Shown here: piece by piece, positions 44,501 to 56,968 of the stretch
How the letters are laid out: each line of letters opens with the position of its first letter
How positions within the stretch are numbered: the stretch's first letter is position 1
Origin: Branchiostoma floridae
Lineage: Eukaryota; Chordata; Leptocardii; Amphioxiformes; Branchiostomatidae
NCBI RefSeq assembly: GCF_000003815.2
Contig: NC_049979.1
Location: 25,168,058-25,232,057 of the forward strand
DNA: 64,000 nucleotides
Direction: 5' to 3'
Translations under genes and position numbers: made by a program
The notes under the pieces: model-generated
Database searches by the model: none
What the model was told of the DNA's origin: nothing
The model's input: the letters and a program-made list of their open reading frames with translations, nothing else

Positions 44501-47500
44501 ACAAAGGAGGGCTGAGAAGGGTCTGATAATTTACTTATGTGAATTGCCAAGTAAAAATACCCAGAACGCTTGCCACATTTCGGTCTGTACTTGTGGGAAA
44601 ATCAATAATGAAACCGACGCCAACAGTACGCGAAATAAGATTTGCAACACAATCGTGCCGCGAAACAAGCAAACTACTTTACCTCTATTTACAGATAACG
44701 TGTAAGATAAAAGTCACTAGTGAAACAACATATTCAATTTCAACGGATGTGCCCGATTTCTGTAACTAAACATATGAATTGTTTTCTATGCCACATTACA
44801 TGAATTGATTGCCATCTAGGCTTTAACCTGGAGTGCGGCGCCTATCAATAGATAGATTCTATTAGATTGAAAGTGTTGTTTTTTGGTCGGTCGGCTTTGT
44901 TTATACAGTATATCAACGCTGCATTTCGACACTATGTTGGATCTGCATTGTACTGACTCCTTGTTAGTAAAAGTTTGAATCGATTTTTTTCGACAAAGAT
45001 ATTTAGGTTATGGAGAACTTCAATATTTGTATAGTTCACTTTCACAGTGTAATTTTTGGTTTATATCGGTAATATGGAGATTGTCTGCCTGGCTTGGTTT
45101 TTGGTTGAATATTGAGGGGCGGAAGTTTGACCCGCCATGTAGTTGAATACTAATCAACTCAGCAAATTTCTGTCACAAGTGGGTACTACCGACCATTATT
45201 TAAAGTCAAGTATTAAAGCAAGGTGAAAAGCAAGAATGTTAACTACTGGACTTCCACAAGCACCCATCCCCTAATACACATTTCATTGTTTTGTTTTGAA
45301 AACATGGCGCCCCGACGCGCGTGTCTGATAGCCTCCGTCGCAGGCTACGAGGAGGGTTGGATTTTATTTTATGGGGGCTGGTTCGCGATTTTCAATGTTG
45401 ACTAATGCCAAGAAAGTACGTTTGCCATGGAAGGGAGTTAAGCGGGGGCCATATACACAGGGTGTAGTTGGTCGATAATCTTAAATGTATCTTTTTTGTG
45501 TTGGTTGGTAAACGTAGGCTTTCAGCAGACACAAATGCGATTTGTATATTTAATAAAACAATGATATCGATACACAAGAAAAGCTCAAGCTTCCTGTAGT
45601 ACTTGTAGAACGCAGGGCATTATGTACAAACTCCTTGATGTGACATACAGTATACACAGATAGTATATACAATGAGTTATTGTGTCTGTTTGTATTCAAA
45701 TACCCACCGAAGTAGTCAATCGTATTTCACACATGAGGTTGGTGTTTGAAAATGAGGACCAATCAACACACGTGTCCCAATTTTCAAACCTGTGACGGTT
45801 GTCATTTCAAATCTTCTCATTCAGAGTGCTCTTACGCTGCGCAGACCGGCCGATAGCTAGTATTTGATCGCACGACAAACAGCGCAGGTAAACTTATTGA
45901 GAGCTTGGGAATGATTCTACGTCAAGACCGGACATTATCTTGCCATCGAATTGAATTCCACTGCTAGTGCCATGGGACCAAATTCTACTTTCAGAGCAAC
46001 GACTGGCTTCCTGACTATTATCCAGTCTACCGAGGCTCGGGCTGGCTCTCTGTGGGTGGGGTGTGGTGATCCCCCCGCTCGGATCGCCAGACGCGCCCCT
46101 GCCTGATATCTCTACGTGGTACACAAGTTTCTGTCCGGTCGGCTTGGGTGATTTGGAGTTCCTTCGGCTCCGTGGAGGCCCTACATGTTTCACGATGGAT
46201 TGGATACCACATACAGTTACGTGACTTGCACGTCCACGCTTGGAATTCTGCAACGACGATGTGATAAATGCATATTACTCTTGACTAGCAACTGTTTGTC
46301 TAAAAGGACACTTGGACATCATAGTGTACAGAGCAGGAATGATGAATTCAAGAGACCTACAGGAATTTACTGTCATCAAATGGAGCGACTGCACAGTGGA
46401 GCAAGGACAACGTCCTTGAGTGGAGCGACTGCGGATAACAACCCCAAAACAACAGGACGGTGGCTAGTTGGGCAGCCCTGGCTGTGTGTTCTGAACAGCC
46501 AAACCAATAAATAAATAAATGACGGTGGACCGAGGAATCTTTGGAAGCCAAAGGTGCGACGACACTAAGTACATATGAAGGAACGCGTCAGGAGCGGTCG
46601 AATCTAAAAAAAAATAAAACGAAAAATAACGAAAGATAATTCACCATTCAGAACGAATAAAAGCAAACACACTATATACAGGGGAAGGGAAAAGCTGGGA
46701 GGGTAAATTTTTGGGCTGGGAAAGCCCGTGGCAGTGAAAATGACGCCTCTTTTAATGACAAAGGGTGTAATTACGGCGCAGTCGAGGCCCGGGGAGATAA
46801 TTAGGTGATAATTAGCCGCCAAATTATGCACCAGTCATTTGCGAACAAAAGCATACGTCATTAGTTTCCACGCGTACGCACAAGTGTACTAAGGTGGCAC
46901 AGCTAGGGCACACGGGTTTCCACAGGAAGGGCACGTAATGCACACGCAAGTGGTCCGTTTACTCGGATTTGCACAGGTGCCCCATATAGGGGCACGTCAC
47001 GTTCGCACAGTGGGCACCCGTTGAAACTCGTGGAAACTCTGAATTTACTTGCATGTGTACACGGGTTTGCACAGCGGAAATCTGCCTTTTCGTGCAGTGA
47101 GGAGTTAGGACCACCAGAACACGCATGGGATATGCTTGCACCCGGAGCCCAAGAACAACAGGCTGAACAGGAAGCAGAAGGAGTCCATAACAACAGGAAC
47201 ATCGGTCTAGAGGACCTCGAACACAATGTTGACCTGAATGATAATGGTAACGGTAACCAGTCATACATGGACAGAAATGCAGAGCTCCATGCTCGATACA
47301 CAGCCGAGGCTAACAAAGCATTGCTGACACCTGATGAATACCGGGAAATGATGCGGGCCTTAAATTCAAAGCAGAGGTACATCATAGATTACCACAGACA
47401 ATGGTGCAAGGATACAGTCATTGCACTCAAGAGTCAGAAGCCACTCCCTACGTACCGTTTATTCGTCAGCGGTCCAGGCGGCGTTGGAAAAAGTCACATC

Positions 47501-49483
47501 ATCAAACTGATTCACTATGAAACGGTAAGACTTCTGAAACTGTCCAACTGCTTTGACCCGGAAGATGTCATCGTTCTCCTCACAGCCTACACAGGCGTGG
47601 CCGCTTTCAACATAGATGGGCTAACGCTTCACTCAGCATTTTTGCTAGAGACCACTACCAAGAGTCATGAGTATCGCTCCTTGGGGTCAGACAAGCTCAA
47701 CACGTTGCGTTCACGACTCAGCAAACTTCGTCTTCTCATCATTGACGAGGTATCAATGGTTGGGGCAAACATTCTGCTACAGGTACACAGGCGACTGGAA
47801 GACATCATGGGAGCAGGCACTGATACTACATTCGGCAACGTTAGCATCCTTGCAGTTGGAGATCTATATCAGCTCCAACCTGTCCGCCAAAATTACGTGT
47901 TCGAACCACCCAGTGGCCGGTACGCTCAACTGCACGGATCACTGTGGCAGGAAGGCTTTAACATCGTCGAGCTGACAGAAAGTATGCGGCAGCAAGATGA
48001 CCAGGCTTTTGCAGATATGCTGAACCGCGTTCGCACAGCAGCCTGTACAGCCGACGATGTCCGCATGCTCCAGGCAAGGTCAACTTCCAACACTGACCCA
48101 GGATACCCCGACAATGCACTTCATGTCTTCACAACCAACAAAGCCGTAGATGATCATAACAGAGGTAAGCTTCAACAACTCGCAACTGAAACAATTATCA
48201 TACGATGCCAAGACTTCACAAAGGACAAGCAAACAGGTCAGCTACAACTCAGTGTTTCAGATAAGCCATCGGAAAGTGGCAACCTCAGGACTGAAATAAG
48301 TATCGCCATCGGTGCCAGAGTCATGGTGACTGTAAACATCGATGTCGCCGATGGTCTGGTCAACGGCGCATGTGGTACGGTTGTGGACATTAAGACGAAT
48401 CAAGATGGACCCCATGTCATCCTTGTTGAGTTTGACAGCGATCGAGTTGGTCAGAAAGCTGTAGCACGTAGCCAATACAGACAAACACATGAAGGAGCTG
48501 TACCTATCTACAGGCATGAAGCAACATTCCCAGCCTATAAATACGGAAGACACGTACAGATCACGCGGCGTCAATTCCCATTGACTTTGTTCTGGGCCTC
48601 TACGATCCACAAGTGTCAGGGTAAGACACTTGATAAGATTGTTGTATGCATGTCCGGAACAGGACCTTTCATGCCAGGGCAGGCATACGTTGCTTTCAGC
48701 AGGGTAAGAACACTTGAAGACCTCTTCATTGTTGGATTTAGGCAGGAGGTCATTAGATGTAGTCCCAAGGTCACTGAGGAAATGACCCGATTGGCCAGCA
48801 AAAACATCGCGACTCTTAAAACAACTACAGTACCATGCCATTCCACCAACATTACATTTCTCAATGTCCGGTCATACCTCACACACCTACAAGATCTCAG
48901 ACTCACAGATTCCGTTACCAATGCCGATGTAGTGTGCTTTGTAGAGACCTTCCTCAGTCCTCAATGTTCCTTAGGACAAAACAGAATGATTACACCTGGA
49001 ATGTTACACCATGAGCGACAAGACCGACAGTCGTCCAGAGGGGGTCTCATGGTAATGTCACGCTCAGCCATGACCCGCCACCATAAGCCAGGAATCACAC
49101 TGTCTTCAATAGAACACATGTGTGTGAGTTTGCCCTTCGGAAACGCGACTATCCAGGTCTGTGTGGTCTACTGCAGGCCACCTGTTAATCATAAGGCACT
49201 TATCCGCGACATGTCTGCTTTGATCAACATAATGGACATCACGAAACCAACGGTGATATGTGGCGACTTTAATGTGGCCCTGCAGGTTACCACCACCAGC
49301 CCATCTCTTCTTCAGACAATGCATACATTTGGATTCCGTCAGCTTGTATCTAAACCAACAACAGACCAGGGGTCATTGCTGGACCATGTGTATATCAACA
49401 CAGAACAACAAGCCACTGCAAACGTCATTGACTGCTACTTCTCAGATCACGATATTGTTGACATAAGAATATTCCACCATTAA
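38540..49483 (+). CDS. Helentron Rep/helicase/endonuclease polyprotein
   Basis: Drives rolling-circle-type transposition. Proposed exons are 38540-38611 (MVNGKRSRSASEERRFKDRQ), about 38787-38916, 40050-41105, 41251-41466, 41853-41904, 41998-42792, 42953-43940, 44054-44379 and 47075-49483. From 40050 on, all junctions agree in phase with no internal stop, giving about 1,950 residues. Order: basic 23-residue repeats; a Cys-rich region (CCVCHRLMF, CNTCHTTMD); RRVTEAIFWLKTNNPLY; Rep with FLTLSAADMQWPE, the HUH motif SPHAHTVLWV at about 42965 and paired tyrosines in YVTSYMMK; PIF1-type helicase with GPGGVGKS, IIDEVSM, GDLYQLQPV, TIHKCQGKT and YVAFSRV; then endonuclease with CGDFN and SDHDIVDI. The first two exons and the long intron 44380-47074 are the least certain parts. 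The copy looks recent and intact. Confidence 0.88.
39350..39600. repeat. AT-rich repeat fragment in a Helentron intron
   Basis: Contains ATTATGCAAATAAGTATCCATT and TTTGCATAATTAATGA-type motifs shared with the 36.65-38.0 kb block, so it is likely a truncated member of that family. Confidence 0.45.
40069..40548 (+). repeat. In-frame 69-bp tandem repeat coding for basic 23-residue units
   Basis: About seven units of the pattern K-N-K-x-K-T-A-Q-T-R-E-N-E-T-P-Q-Q-R-R-T-R-L-C. The 69-bp period keeps the frame and also leaves a second frame open (MKHLSSEGQGYARIR units), which is a shadow. A divergent single unit (ETPEQAEIRKQKNRERMAA) is encoded at about 38795-38860, suggesting the array grew from it. 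Confidence 0.85.
41540..41812 (+). pseudogene. OTU protease C-terminal fragment inside a Helentron intron
   Basis: The open frame reads FSDHVTQAFVDKINITVHIF, then STLNPDCITMVSP and LNGQSHYVALHKE, and stops at a possible donor CAG/GTATAT. This matches the C-terminal half of OTU cysteine proteases, where the SHY histidine is catalytic. Such domains occur in many Helitrons. The N-terminal DGNC half is absent, and the piece lies between in-phase exons 41466 and 41853. It is probably a decayed or skipped exon. Confidence 0.5.
44380..47074. other. Long intron of the Helentron with foreign insertions
   Basis: Donor CACAG/GTTTCC and acceptor TTTGCACAG/CGG agree in phase. Contents include a retroposon tail (46256-46521) and clustered GGGCACG and TTTCCAC motifs near both borders, which may be inverted-repeat ends of an inserted element. 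The rest shows nothing recognisable. Confidence 0.5.
46256..46521 (+). mobile_element. Non-LTR retrotransposon 3' tail
   Basis: Ends in AATAAATAAATAAAT, preceded by CTGAACAGCC-type sequence common to LINE 3' ends. The 5' limit is approximate. No reverse transcriptase remains. Confidence 0.5.
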
Positions 49484-52175
49484 AGGTTACTCAGGAATCT
49501 TCTGGGTAAATACAAATATATCTGAATGGGAATGTTGTATTTCTAGAAGCTCCAATTGCCTTGACTCCTACAAACCTCTGTCAATGCTATGCATTTACCT
49601 CTGACAGGATACTATAGACATTCTGATTTCAATTCATTTCCAATAAATCCCATGTTAATTGTATATAATTTATAATTGTATATACACTGTCAAAGCTGTA
49701 TAAAATGTGTATTCAAACTTCCAAGCTGTACATTTTGATGATGTAAAACATGATGATGTAAACATTCCAGTCAAATCTACCTTACACCAACATTATTTCT
49801 ATGTAATCCTTATTTGCAATTTGTATATTGCCAAACTGTACAAAGCTAATAAGGTAACTAGACCATGGGCTGCAAACAAGTCTCAAATCCCTAGCCTGTT
49901 GTCAGCAATAAATCTATCTACCATATATAAATATATGTGCTTCGGTTTTCTTTTTGTGTTAGAAAAAAAACTCATGTTGATTTAACCCCCTAGCACCTTG
50001 TTCTGGAGGTGAAAAACTCTCTACTTTGCATATTCGATTTGAAATTCATAATTATTCTAAGTAGGGGTTGTACATGATAGGATTGTCATCATTGTGACCT
50101 GTGTAAGTTACTTACAAGCTGTGCATAAACAGGCATAGATTATGCAGATGTGCAAGTCATTTACATAATCAGAATATTTCATGGAGGTATGAGGTCTACG
50201 AACTCTTGTTAGTAATAGCACTACCTTGTATTAAAGACCTTTATTGCTCAATCATGAAAACTCGTAAACGTTTTAGATTAGACTAGTTTGAAGTAGTATC
50301 ATGTGTAATTCTCGTGTAATCTAAATTTAGTTTACCAGGCTTGAGGTGAGACTGAGCAGTGCCATCCCACGCCCAGCTCGACTTTATCAGAAAACTGCGC
50401 TTGAGCCTTGTGCGTTAAAATCTCAAGCAAAAGAATATCCACACAACTAGTAAACTTGACTTTGACTTTATTGACGATGAGTCATCATGATACCCCTCAT
50501 CACATTATCCACGATCTTCGGGCGTATCGATGGAAGGTCGGCCATATTTTAGATCAACAGAGGGTTGCGCGTATTTCTCACCCGAAAACCGTCCCTGTCA
50601 CAAATACGCCATACTTTGTATCTTGTACAATTGTTGTGCAATAAAGTTATTATCATAAGCGAAGCTCGGACGATTGCCGCAGAATCGTCGTCCGATCGAT
50701 TTTCGCGTAATGTGACAGGTGTATTACATGGGTCTGCCTTGGCAGCTTTTAATTCCCCAGTAAGTAATTCCGTATGAACATGTAGTACTGATCGCTCGCT
50801 TGACAACCATGAGTTCGGCGTCCAGAAACCCAAACAGTTGTGTGTAAGAAAGAAAAGCCATATCGCATTAACCGCGGGTTAAGAAAACATCACTAGGAGA
50901 AAGAGGCCGGGGCTTGTTATTCTGGGTGTCTGCCCCACACAGTTAGCTTTATCGTTATGAAAACACAAGGGACAGAAAAAACACAAAGACGAAAAGTACG
51001 GTTGATATGATCCACAGCTGTCTTTTATATCTGTGTAACTTAATAATCTTCCTTTTGATGGAAAACGTTCGGCCAAAACGAGATTTGCATGAAATACTTT
51101 AAGAATGATTCACGGTGTAAAACATGCACTTGATATTTGATATCATATATAATTTCCACATTAGTCATGCAAATGAGATCCTGATTTGAACATTGATAAG
51201 CACAATGACCATGAATCAGTATGAGCAATTAATATTGTCTCTCGTAGCTCAAGGTGTATCTACATGACAAAATCATGACAATCCGTCAACCATTCGTTTT
51301 AAACGTTATTCTCTTCCAACGTCTGAAAGAAAAGTACCCCCTGTTCACACTAGGGATGGGTACTGGTCAAGAAAATTCAGGTCCAGGTCCGGTTCACCGG
51401 GTCTAGAGGATCAGGTTCGGACGTACCTGAACCTGGACCTGATTGTCTGTGAAAACTTTAAATGGACGATACTCAAAAGAATGTTCCATTTCGCTACAAA
51501 GAAATCTGTTTTATGGAGTATTCGGCTTCTACTGGCGTTTTAGATATGAGATCTTTATTTGCATGTTCCTGCCCACATGGGCTAGATACAGTGATTCAAT
51601 AGTATTTCATGGGATACTATTGCAGGTACATGTAGTGCTACAATCAAACAATTGGATAAAAAATATCTAGAGCTATGGTATTACTAAAACTATTGTTTAC
51701 ATGCCTCTTCCCTCTTTTAAAATGCTACAAGGCTATATAACTGCCTCTGTACAATTGACTGTAAAACTTGGTAGAAGTGACTATAGACTCTGCTCTTCTT
51801 CGCTCTTGTCATTTTTTCGACCGGTAAGCCCAGAAACGTTTGAATGCCTGATCATATAATCTGTTCATTTTCCAATAGGTCCAACTTCCGGTCCGTCGAA
51901 TTTTTTTCAGGTTCGGTTTTTCCGGACCGGTCCAATAAGAAAAAACCGTTATGTGCCGGTACACTGGTACCCTCCGCTAGTTCACACATTACACATACAG
52001 ACACATAGACAATCGGCACGGAACACAAAACCGTCTTGGTAATGAGAAATATGATATATTCCTTCAAACTTTTTTCTACGGGTCTCTATGAAAAAGTAAA
52101 TTCACATAGTTTTTAAAGACATTATAGTTTTATGTGTCACAATATAGAACATTTCAAATGTGCATATTTCTGTTC
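49484..52175. other. Region between Helentron coding end and LRRC74-like gene
   Basis: 49.98-50.22 kb carries the AT-rich repeat family (CCCCCTAGCACC, ATTATGCAGA, then ATGGAGGTATGAGG), a candidate right end of the Helentron. 51351-51979 is an hAT-like MITE. The remaining sequence shows no gene. Confidence 0.55.
51351..51979. mobile_element. hAT-like MITE, perfect 8-bp duplication
   Basis: A 629-bp element with ends TAGGGATGGGTA and TACCCTCCGCTA, flanked by GTTCACAC at 51343-51350 and 51980-51987. Third member of the family at 9246-10151 and 7131-7586, in the opposite orientation. Confidence 0.88.
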
Positions 52176-55100
52176 TTAACTTGCTAGTTCTCTCAACAGC
52201 GCATCTTGGATCCTAGTCTCCTTTTCCACCTTAAGTTTTTCTTGATACTCGTCCGACCACTTCTCTAGCAGCATCTCTCTTTCAGCTCGCAAGAGGTCGC
52301 TTCGGGATATAAAGGGGTTGTGAAGAGTTGGAATATGTGTGAACATGTTATTTGTAACCAGATGGAAAGCGTATTTGTAATTTTCAATCACTGAGAACCA
52401 ACCACAACGTGGTGGCGTCGGGCATGGCGTAACTGGTAACGTTAGAGCGTTCGGCTCGGAATCTATTGGTTCTGAGTTCGATCGTCTCCGTGCCCCCGAC
52501 GCTGTGCCTTTGGGAAAGGCACTTTACACGACCTTCCTCACACCCGGGTGTAAAAATGGGTACCTGACTTCGGTCGGGAAGGTAAAAGACTACCTTTACC
52601 TTCTGTCTGTACCGTGTATGTAGCACTGTTGATATAAGTTACAAAACTTGAATGCAGTGCCACATTGTATGTGTGTTGTCTGTTTGTGTGTTTGTGTGTA
52701 TGTATGTGTGTCTGTGTGTGTCTGTGTGTGTGTGTGTGTGTGTCGCTGCAGGAAATTCTACTCTCTGCATAATCGACATGTTATATCTTACATAAAGCTG
52801 TATAAATGTTACATACACCATGCACACAGAGGATGAAAAAAATAAAGAAAGAAAGAAAGCATCACACAAGAATCTCGAAGGCAGCAGGATTATCAGTAAA
52901 TGAATTCATTTTAATTCATAACGTTAAAAGACTAGCTGTAGTCTCCAAACTGAAATATTGCCTACACAGCATCATCCTCTGCATCCCCTTCGTTACCCCC
53001 CTCCCCTTCCTCTGCGGTCTCTAACAGCTTTCTACATGGCGATAGAAAGAAAAGGAACATGCAATCAAATAATAAAAGGAATGCGCACTACAATATTAGC
53101 AAAGAAAGGTATGCATTATAATGATAAGATTAGCAACCAAAAAAATTACATTTATCAGCTTTATGAGCAAGACGAAAATAAAATGGCGTTCCTGACGTCA
53201 CCTACCCATAATTCACCATGCCGTCCTCATCCCTGTCAAGCGCTCGGAACAGGTCCCACATCTGTATGGGGTCCAGGTGAATATCTTCTCTCTGGAAAGG
53301 AAATGCGTTGAAAAAGAAAGCAAACTTCCATAGCCCAACCAGTACCGTTATATGTATTCTTCTATTCTCCAAGCACATTCGCGGAAATATAGTTGTAGTC
53401 GAGATTTTTAAGTAAAAACACCGACTACTACTCAACCTCTGCTTGGAGAATATGTTCTACGCAGAGCTGAATCCGCATCATAGAACCCCTTTAGATACGC
53501 TTCTTTTACCAGCAGAATTTCCCACTTGTGGGGCGTGGCCACAAACCGCCTGTCAGCCAATCAGAGAAAATTTGTGTTGTCCAAAGGGAAAGCTTGTGCT
53601 AAATAAGACATGGTAATTGATGTTCATAACTGCATTGATATTCATCAACTCGCTTACAAAACAAAGCACGAAAACCTGGTGATTCGCCAGTATGTTCGCC
53701 CGCCATATTTGAAACTTGAAATCTGGGCACTTATTGGCCAAGTTGGTTAATATTTATGCCAATAAACCTCACAAGTGGTAAACTCTCCCTTTTAAGACAG
53801 GTGTACAATCGACATACGTACATGTAAGCCAGCCTTGAACTCTTCCACTGTGACCAGTAAGTCTCCCTCCTTGTCGAAACTCTTGAAGAAGTCGATGAGC
53901 CTGGAGTGAGTTTGGCGAAGGGCGTCCCGGAGGACTAGCATGGGGTTTGCTCGTTTGATCTTCTGTGCGATTTCCCCGGCCACCCCGCCATGCAGGATCC
54001 TAAATTCCGCATGTTTGTCCTGTACCTCTCCAAGAAGCTGCATAAACTCAGGACTCAGCAACACATCCTACGGGTGAACTACCGTTTATATTAGTCTATG
54101 GTTCAAGTCCGGCTCGCACAAAAACACAAGGCGCGGCGCGTGCAACAAATAGTTTTTCTACATGGCGATAGAAAGAAAAGGAACTTGCAATCAAATTTTC
54201 GAGACAGTCCAGAACATGAGTTCAGTACCAAGTCTAAAATATTATAAAGGCGTTCGAAACAGTTGAATCTGCGACCCCCCCAAATTTTTTTTTTTGCCAT
54301 ATCTCACAATAAAAATAATAATCTTTGTAGTGCGCATTGTGTTTTTATGAGAACGCCTTGAAACCACCTACACGTGTATCATGTTTGATGGAAAGACTAA
54401 AAGGGCGGCGCAAAATGACGTGTATACATGAAAATAGCACAAAGCTCCGACCCTGTTGCACAATGAAGCCTAAACCAAACAAGTCACATGTTTTTTTGCA
54501 CTAACTAAAACTCGTAAACAGAGCAAATTTTGACGAGCCTAGACACTACTTGTTCCTCATAACCCAAAGGTCTAAAACTGCACCAAAATTGTAAAGAAAA
54601 ACAGAGAAATTTCCAGTAAGATAAACTGGTACAATGTTTGTTCACTCATGTGCCCTTTATACAACTGAGCTGTGTAACTGCGGTGTTTGCCAGGTAGAAT
54701 GTGTTTACCGTGAGGTCCAGTAACTCCAGTGCGGTCCTGCTGTTGACCCTGACCGCGTCCAGCAGCTGCAACGCTCCCTTCATCGTGATGGGGTTCTTAC
54801 CAACCTGCAACAGGGGAGACACATTGCACATTCTACACTACTTGTAGCTACTTAGCCATGCTGCTGTCTCCTTATACCATACTCTACATACAAAAATGAA
54901 TGGGTAGATACTTTACCCACAGGACCGTATTTTGAAAATCAATGTCTCGGAACGAATACGTTGCACGACTTTCTCTGTCTTTCAACAGTATTCTTGTCTA
55001 ATGTCTTTGAAAATTAAGAAGAAAATGTGATCATACAGCCGTTGGAAGCCTCATACAGTTGGTAGGGCATGGAGAAAATAGGGAAAAAATAGTGTTCTTA

Positions 55101-56914
55101 GCCAAAGAGGGAACAAATCTTACCGTAACCTGGAATCCAGTCTCCTTGTGGCACGGCCTACCGTAGTAAGTGTAGGCTAGCTCTCTACGGGGCATGTGAA
55201 GCTCTCAGCCGCCAGGGTAATCGTTCACACCCGGTAGGATTTTCACGCGGTAGGACTTTTGCCCAAAAGTCCTACCGGGTGTGGCCGTACCCCGGCGCGG
55301 CGGGAGAGAGCTGCACATGTATGATATTATGAAATATATCAATTGCAAATGAAAATGAATATCTAGGTGGGTATCTAGCTAGGGATGTCCGCTTAGATAG
55401 GACACAAATCCAGAAGTTTGGCTTCTGGTTGGGCAGAGCCGCGCCTCGAGCTCGAGATCCCACCATAGTTTACTGACAAGAGTGAACTCGGGGCATGGTG
55501 TGATCGAGTCCAACATTACAGTCCGGTCTTACATAGGTGGTACATACTGTCATGTAATGCCTAAAGGTGATCTACCGGTTATAGGAGACAAACAAACAAG
55601 CAAACCAACAAACAAACAAGTAAACGCACTGACCTTTAGGGACTTGAGCGTGTCGTTCTCAGCAACACCCTTGGCCAGATAGGTGGCGCCCTGACAAGTG
55701 ATCCTATTGTTGGTGATGTCCAGTGACGTCAGTACGTTATTTAACTTGAGAGCTTCAGCAAACCCCAACGCACCCTCATCAGCGAATCCATTCCAGGACA
55801 CGTCAAGACTTTTCAATGTCGTGTTCAGCTGCAGAATGAAAAGAAAAAAGAAAACATTTAGGAGCAAAAACAAAAATATCCCGCTTCGATCAATGGCCCA
55901 CCCCATATCCTGTATAGAATGTGTTGCACAATCTACCGCTGTCGGGGTTTTATTACCTTTGCCAGAATGGCTAAGGTTATATTTAGACCTTCTCCCGAGA
56001 GCTTGTAGCCATTCGTCTCTTAGTAGAGAGTGAACAATTCCCTTTCCCAAAGCAGGATTCTTTATCACTATGAAAATCCACCCAATAGGAGCTCAGGGTT
56101 CCAAACAGTCATTAAACCTCAACACCATGGTTACAGACAGTTCTCAGTCTAGCAATAATTTGCAGTTATGTCAGCTCATATGCATCAATCAACCGGTACC
56201 CAAAGGGGGTACTACAATTAGCTACTCATTTTAACCTGAGTGAAGTGGGGGAAGTCGTGTTAAGTGCCGTCCCAAGGGCGGACACAACATAATTCGAACC
56301 TAGAACCTCTAGAGTCTGGGCCAAACACCTACTAGAAGCTTGTGTTTGCTATTTCCAGTTCAATATGGACACTGACCTTCAGTCCGTTGCAGATAGCGAG
56401 AGCGCCCTTCCCACGGAGTTGGTTCCAGCTCAGGTCCAGGTGTGCGATAGAATCATTCGCCGCTGAAGATATACAGGATTTTTAAAAAGTGACCAGTGAT
56501 GGTATTTCTGTATCTGTATCTGTATCTAACGTATATAGTCGGTATAACCGCCCTTCGGCGTAACACACCAGCTCAAAAATGTAAATAAAAATATAAAAAC
56601 ATACCAAAAGTCGGAGACTGGATGGTGGATTATATATATATATCCGTAAATAACTTCATCAGGTTGGCAATTATTCATATAGTAAGGTTCTTTAGGCGAA
56701 ACCAGGGAGTACTTACTTCCAACGTTTCGAGACGAGAGGGGATACAAGCTGAGCCACGTTTGGGACGGCATTTTTGCTGCTGCAGCGCCACCTACATCGG
56801 CTATAAGTAGCTGCAAGAAGTACTTTCCAGTCATTCTATGATGGTGTCTGATAGACATCGAAACGTTGGAAGTAAGTACTCATTGGTTGTGCCTAAAGAA
56901 CCTTACTATATGCC

Positions 56915-56968
<54 letters not shown>

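Larger units (their letters stand above)
38500..49483 (+). mobile_element. Autonomous Helentron (Helitron2-type) with Rep, helicase and endonuclease
   Basis: Minimal extent given by coding content. The probable full element runs from about 36.65 to 50.2 kb, judged by related AT-rich repeats on both sides. HUH Rep plus PIF1-type helicase defines Helitrons, and the C-terminal apurinic-like endonuclease defines the Helentron branch. Introns contain later insertions (a retroposon tail near 46.5 kb, AT-rich repeats near 39.4 kb). Confidence 0.9.

Noticed and set aside
48257-48841. 194-residue minus-strand frame opposite the helicase
   Set aside because: Shadow of the conserved PIF1-type helicase reading frame.
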